Assembly (NCBI RefSeq): GCF_019393635.1
Contig: NC_057864.1
Location: forward strand, 474,876,617 to 474,940,616
Reading direction: 5' to 3'
Length of the DNA stretch: 64,000 bases
From: Dromiciops gliroides
Taxonomy: Eukaryota; Chordata; Mammalia; Microbiotheria; Microbiotheriidae
Positions 53,475-64,000 of this stretch are shown piece after piece (the stretch's first letter is position 1; the number at the start of each line of letters is the position of its first letter). Both the position numbers and the translations under genes were made by a program. The notes beneath the pieces are model-generated. The model had not been told where the DNA came from. It did no database searches and worked only from the letters and a program-made list of their open reading frames with translations.

Positions 53475-55521
53475 AGGCATGGATGCATTTTATTTATTAC
53501 CCTATATCTACAATTTAATTTGAGGTAAAATATAAGCAACACATGAAAAGGTCTATTCTGCTACCATGTCATATAATTTTCCATTGTGAATATTGTGGCA
53601 AAGCTAACGAAAACTCTAAACCATCACATTTTCTAGCTTTTCATAGAGCTGGTATCATACAATTGTTTTTTGTTTGTGAAATTTCAACACATTTAAAGTT
53701 TCTCCTACAAAGTGTGGGGAAGGTATCAGAGGATGTGTAATTAGCTTCTAAACCTCTCAAACATGCCACTGAAGCCTCTCTCTAACGCTGCTCCAGCCGC
53801 ACCCTCTGGGAGGAGCGGGCACAGCAGGCAGGCCGGCAGGCAGGCAGGCGAGCCGGCTGAGCTTGAACTGCTCAGCCTGGGGCTGTGGCAGGTCCTGCCA
53901 CAGGGAGGCTCCAGTGTCCAGCTTAGCTTGCCCAAATTTCCATACCTGGTTTTTAACTGTGCTACTATTCCGGATACATCATGCACTCTTTATTTGGACA
54001 AAAAGAAGTAAAATGGGAAGAGGGCTCATTGTTACCCACACACTGAGATACTGACCTCTTACTGTGAGGTGAACCAGATGCTTTTTTTATTTATGAAAAA
54101 CATGAACCGTGATAGATAGCGTAGGAAAAAGTCCAGTCAAATATACATATACTATTGTCCACTCAGCTGTTAAAGGAGAAATGGGAACCCAGAATCATGG
54201 AAATGATTTTTCAAATAGAAAAACTAAGGAACTGAACGATGGTCAGCAGGTGTTTTCTTCGCTGCAAAGCTGAGATGGATCCAGCTGGAGAGATCTTATC
54301 TTCCTTTGGCTGGCAAACGACACCATTTCTCAAGTCTGTGCTGATTACGTAAAAAAACAAAACAAAACAAAAAACGATGGATGAGACTCCTCCTCCAGTC
54401 CTTTTTCCAGCACTGCTGCAAAATCCTTAGATTCCAAAGTAAACCAGCCATTCCAAATCTACAGTCACTCTGCTCTTTAATTCAATTCACAGAACTGCTG
54501 AAAAAGTAGACATTTCTATCTAAAAGTAGAAAAAAAGGTTTGTATAGAAGGTCATTCTGTTATACAATTATATTACACAGCTTCGGCTGTAACAGTTCCG
54601 GCAAGCTCTTCTCTCAACCACTGATACTTTTAAGCTAGAGAGGGAATAAAGAAAAATCTATTAACTTAATTTCAGGAATTTCACCTTCATCAAGATGACA
54701 AGTCTGAAGACTGGCTGCGACCGTTTCCTTTACCCACAGTACATCACCACCACTGGCACCCACTGCTTAAATCTGCCCTCTGACACTTAGCGGATGCTGG
54801 GCAAATCCCGAGTATAATTCCCAAATCAGTTTTTATTAATCAAACCATCAGGGCCCATTCATCTCAACCACCAACCCACAAAATAATGAAAAGAACCATC
54901 ACAGAAAGCTGGACACCTTCTCCTCATGAGCCCATGGTAATAAATGTCTGGCCTGGACAGCAATGAAGAGGAGGGCTGACCCAGGCTGTCTTATCCCTTC
55001 CTTGATGGTGGGGAAAACTCAAGATTCTGAGTATTCACCACAATGTGGTATCGTGTATGTTTAACTTGGTGAGGGGAGAGGATGGGGTCCCATTTCTGTA
55101 ACAACTCGCCAATGCAGCAGAATGCAAGCATCAGGACTTCTGGATCATTTATTAGAAAAACCATAATTATTATTTCCATGGAGAACAAATCCCTAGCCTG
55201 GAAGAGCAACTACTGATGCTTCATCGATGATGAATGCACTAAGAGCTAGTTTTCATGTGGCACTTGAGGGCTCACCCAGCACCCACACCTAGACCTGCTG
55301 CCTCGGGGTGAGCACGTATACAGCCAGAGTCCAACCCAACTCAGGCCCTACATGTGTGCGTGTGCAGATGTGCAATGTTCCATGCGCATTCTCAATGAGG
55401 CTCCAGCTGGCCTGGCCTGTTCACCTCTGGGCTGCCCACGAGCATGCCCACCCTTCTCATAACAAAATCGACCCTTTTCATGTGACACATAACAAGGCAT
55501 TTACCCCAGGAATGAAGAGGT
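53475..55521 (-). other. GTF2I: GTF2I 3' UTR (extent inferred)
   Basis: It follows the TAG at 55524-55522. Canonical AATAAA words on the minus strand lie at 54832-54837, 54086-54091, 53989-53994 and, overlapping, 53489-53494 and 53493-53498. The last pair would give about 2.05 kb, and the 53989 signal about 1.5 kb. The region lacks SINE insertions, unlike its surroundings, which supports it being transcribed and constrained. Confidence 0.6.
53855..53903 (-). other. Two adjacent hairpins in the distal GTF2I 3' UTR
   Basis: GGCTGAGC / GCTCAGCC (53855-53877, 7-nt loop) and CTGTGGCAGG / CCTGCCACAG (53883-53903, one central base). Both stems are perfect. They lie after a GGCAGGCAGG run at 53820-53850. 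Confidence 0.75.
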
Positions 55522-61539
<6,018 letters not shown>

Positions 61540-62198
61540 CTTCAAACAGAAACCTGGCATTAGACGGGTACGAGGTGGGTGCATGTCCAGCACCCTCGCT
61601 CCCTGCCCACACCATTCAGGACGGCACAGTAGGCGCAGTGTCTGAGGATAGGGTCATGACCTTCACCTAACCAAGTACATTGGTGTGCATGGGAGGACTG
61701 ACCGAACGAACAAATGAAAACGCTTCCCAATTCTGGACAAGGAGGATTTCTCATTTTGAGTCCAGCTCATCTGATCAAAGAATGAACCTCCACAAAGTCC
61801 CACTTGAAGCCTCCTCCTGCTTTGGACTCCAGAAGGCTGGACTAAGTTCTAGAAGATGCTGCCTTGCCACCAGGCTTCAAAAGTCTTGGTCTCAGCCAAG
61901 GGACCCTGCCCATTTCCCAAAGACCACATTAGTGATGTCTTGGAAACGCTCACTAATCATCAGAAGGCTTGCCACATGGTAACGGACTCAAAATGGTGCT
62001 CAGTCCTGTGCTTCTATAGTAAAAGTGCGATTTAGTGATTGCTAAAACCCCCATAGCTTTAAACCTGGAATGGTCAGCCCCCTGAATGTGAGATCCACGC
62101 TCAGTAGCCACAACTGGCAACACTAGAAGAACTCAACCTAGGTTTTTGAAGTCATTTCCCTGACAAAAACAAGACAAAACCCAGAAGACTGAAGCAAG

Positions 62199-64000
62199 GT
62201 GCAGCAAAAGGATGGCTCACAAGATGTCCTGGGAAAGGCAAATGACTTGGTTGTGGTGGTCTGTCTTATCTGGTGCCCAGAGACAAGAGGTAACATCCCT
62301 CCGTGGAACCTTGGGTCCCCTCCCTTTGTGCTCTATGCTCACAAGCTCAAGCTGACTCTTCAAAAAGACCACCAAAAATACAACGGCCACCTATGCATCG
62401 CACAGGGCGAAGCAGCAGACGCACTGTACGGACAGCTTGATATGAGCCTCCAAAGTAAAGCACTGTGGACCCTGATACTTAGTGACTTCCATGGAAAGGG
62501 CAAACACAAAGGTGGGACAGGTGAGAGCAGTGAAAAGTACAGGGCAGAAATGGGGAATGAGAGAGGCCAAGGAGGGTGGACTATACAGACATCTCACACA
62601 TGCTCTCTTGAGGAGAGAGTAAAGTAGGTGCATGGAAATTCCTGAATAATTTTTTTTTTTTTAAATGACAGGACATGACTTGTTACCACTGTGGGAATCA
62701 TTCCTTAATCAGCTGTACATATAATCAGATCACCATTGTTAGAGTAAAGACAAAAATACAGAGCTAAAAGAAAAAAAAAAGGAGAAAAAGACAAGGAACA
62801 AAATTAAAACAACTCTAACCTGATCTATTCAAACAAGTTACTAACACTACAATACAAAAGCAGGAATGGTAGGAAGGCAAATGAAATTCACCATTACAAT
62901 TTTACACCCAAGTTTATCCAGTTTAAATTCACTACCCTAATAAGGGAGACCAAGTGAACCTTAAAAAATGCCACACTTGGTCACACAGTAGCAGAGAGAT
63001 ATGGGATGCAAAGTTGACAATTTCTGAATGTGAACTTGTTTATAAACCTTATGGGGAAGGAAAGTATAAAGGATTATGAGAAGTGTACCCTCCTAAAACA
63101 GTGAAAAGCAGTACAGGGGAAAACCGGTTAAAAAAAGAAAAAAAACTGGTAAGAGATCCAACCAAGCAAAGCCATTTTGAGGATATTTAAGAATGAAACT
63201 GCAAAGAGGACAAAAAAGAGATGCAAGATAGGAAATGGCTGCAAAGATTTTTGCATAACAAACAAGGGACAGCAAAGCCGCCATGCTTGGTTGTGGTTTA
63301 ATATCACAATTTGGATGTGCTTTTAGAGGAGGAGTAATGACACCAAAGGAAAGAGAGAGAGGAGAAGCAGCTGGATGAGACCAAAGGCACACCAAGGAGA
63401 TCCTGGCTGAGGCACTATCATTCTGAAGCATCTATTCTAAAGCTGTATGAAGGAGGAAGACTCACTAAAGGTGCAAAAAACTCTGCCCTCGTCACTACTG
63501 TCCCCCAAAGGCCCCCTCTTTGACTATTTCTCCAACTACAACAATTCTTATGAGACCAATAATCTAGGCACAAACACATACACACCAAGGGCGAGCCTGA
63601 AGAGGGAATTAAAAGGGAATAATCAGAATTTTGCAAACAGCATTCGACAGCAGACTTTATCTCAACCATCAGACTACAGGCTGAAAAGAGACAGAGAATA
63701 CAGAATCCCACTGGATTGTTTACTGTCTCCAAAAGCATTTGTTTGAGTAGAGCAAAATGCACCTTATTAAAAAGGCTCTTCTCCAACAAGACGTCTCCCA
63801 TGTGTGTGTCAAAATTAGTTAAGATTCTTCCAAAGACATGACAGAGATAACCCTGTTTGACCCCCTGATCCTTTTATCAAGTGAGGCAAAAAAGAGGGAG
63901 ATGTGTGCTCGCCCAAGGTGTTCACCAGTGTTATGGAGGAGATCCAGCGCAGAGTCCGACGTCAAAGAGGGATTCCCTATAGATGGTGAAGTCCTCCAGA
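62199..64000 (+). mobile_element. RTE-type LINE remnant antisense in the GTF2I intron
   Basis: At 62199-62627 an open stretch of 142 codons contains ADALYGQLDMSLQSKALWTL, ILSDFHGKGKHKGG and EMGNERGQ. These resemble the ...YGQLD...GDFNAKVGK...NERG core of LINE APE endonucleases of RTE type. Near the right edge, TEITLFDPLI (about 63840) and, in another frame, CSPKVFTSVMEEIQRRVRRQ (about 63915-63975) resemble the RTE reverse-transcriptase QGD.SPK.FT segment. The middle (62650-63830) is not clearly assignable. Frames are disrupted. Confidence 0.6.

Noticed and set aside
63840-64000. A further GTF2I exon at the right edge
   Set aside because: The minus strand shows no I-repeat text such as LYVEGLPEG or the ETAIKESTSS segment. 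The plus strand instead resembles an RTE reverse transcriptase.

Overview
This is a marsupial-like nuclear genome window. It is dense with a short tRNA-like SINE that begins GGGGCAGCTAGGTGG and carries the tRNA-type TTCAAATC box. L1/HAL1, L2, CR1/L3 and MIR-type repeats are also common. The short SINE form without the long 3' tail is typical of Australian marsupials; that assignment is inferred from memory of the repeat and is not proven here.

Three host genes lie on the minus strand, in the order GTF2I, NCF1, RCC1L when read in the direction of transcription. (1) 53.5-61.5 kb holds the last seven coding exons and the 3' UTR of GTF2I (TFII-I); the upstream exons lie beyond the right edge. (2) 11.8-30.9 kb holds all eleven coding exons of NCF1 (p47phox, the NADPH-oxidase organiser). 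Every junction is GT-AG, the phases fit, and the exons sum to an intact 390-residue protein, the human length. (3) 0.86-1.2 kb holds exon 1 of RCC1L (WBSCR16), with a CpG-rich promoter to its right and intron 1 running off the left edge. This is the Williams-Beuren region neighbourhood of human 7q11.23, but no GTF2IRD2 and no NCF1 pseudogene is seen.

The rest is intergenic or intronic and repeat-rich. Between RCC1L and NCF1 (1.4-11.4 kb) sits a HAL1-like element (L1 5' UTR and ORF1 with no ORF2) with clear target-site duplications, and a solo LTR has inserted inside it. NCF1 introns hold a second HAL1-like element, an L1 reverse-transcriptase fragment lodged in a DNA transposon, a small hAT-type element and many SINEs. 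The GTF2I-NCF1 interval (31-53 kb) holds a 3.7 kb two-LTR endogenous retrovirus fossil inserted in a MIR-type SINE, a rearranged retroviral fragment related to it, a CR1/L3 copy, a 26-bp minisatellite and a 300-bp TTTC/TC/TTCC tract. An RTE-type LINE remnant lies antisense in the GTF2I intron at the right edge.

The three genes do not form a pathway. GTF2I is a signal-responsive transcription factor, NCF1 assembles the phagocyte oxidase, and RCC1L acts in mitochondria. They are linked by ancient synteny. I found no sign of an undescribed system. The most informative signals are the compact gene order, the NCF1 tail differences, a tandem splice acceptor in the last GTF2I exon, and several nested transposon insertions.
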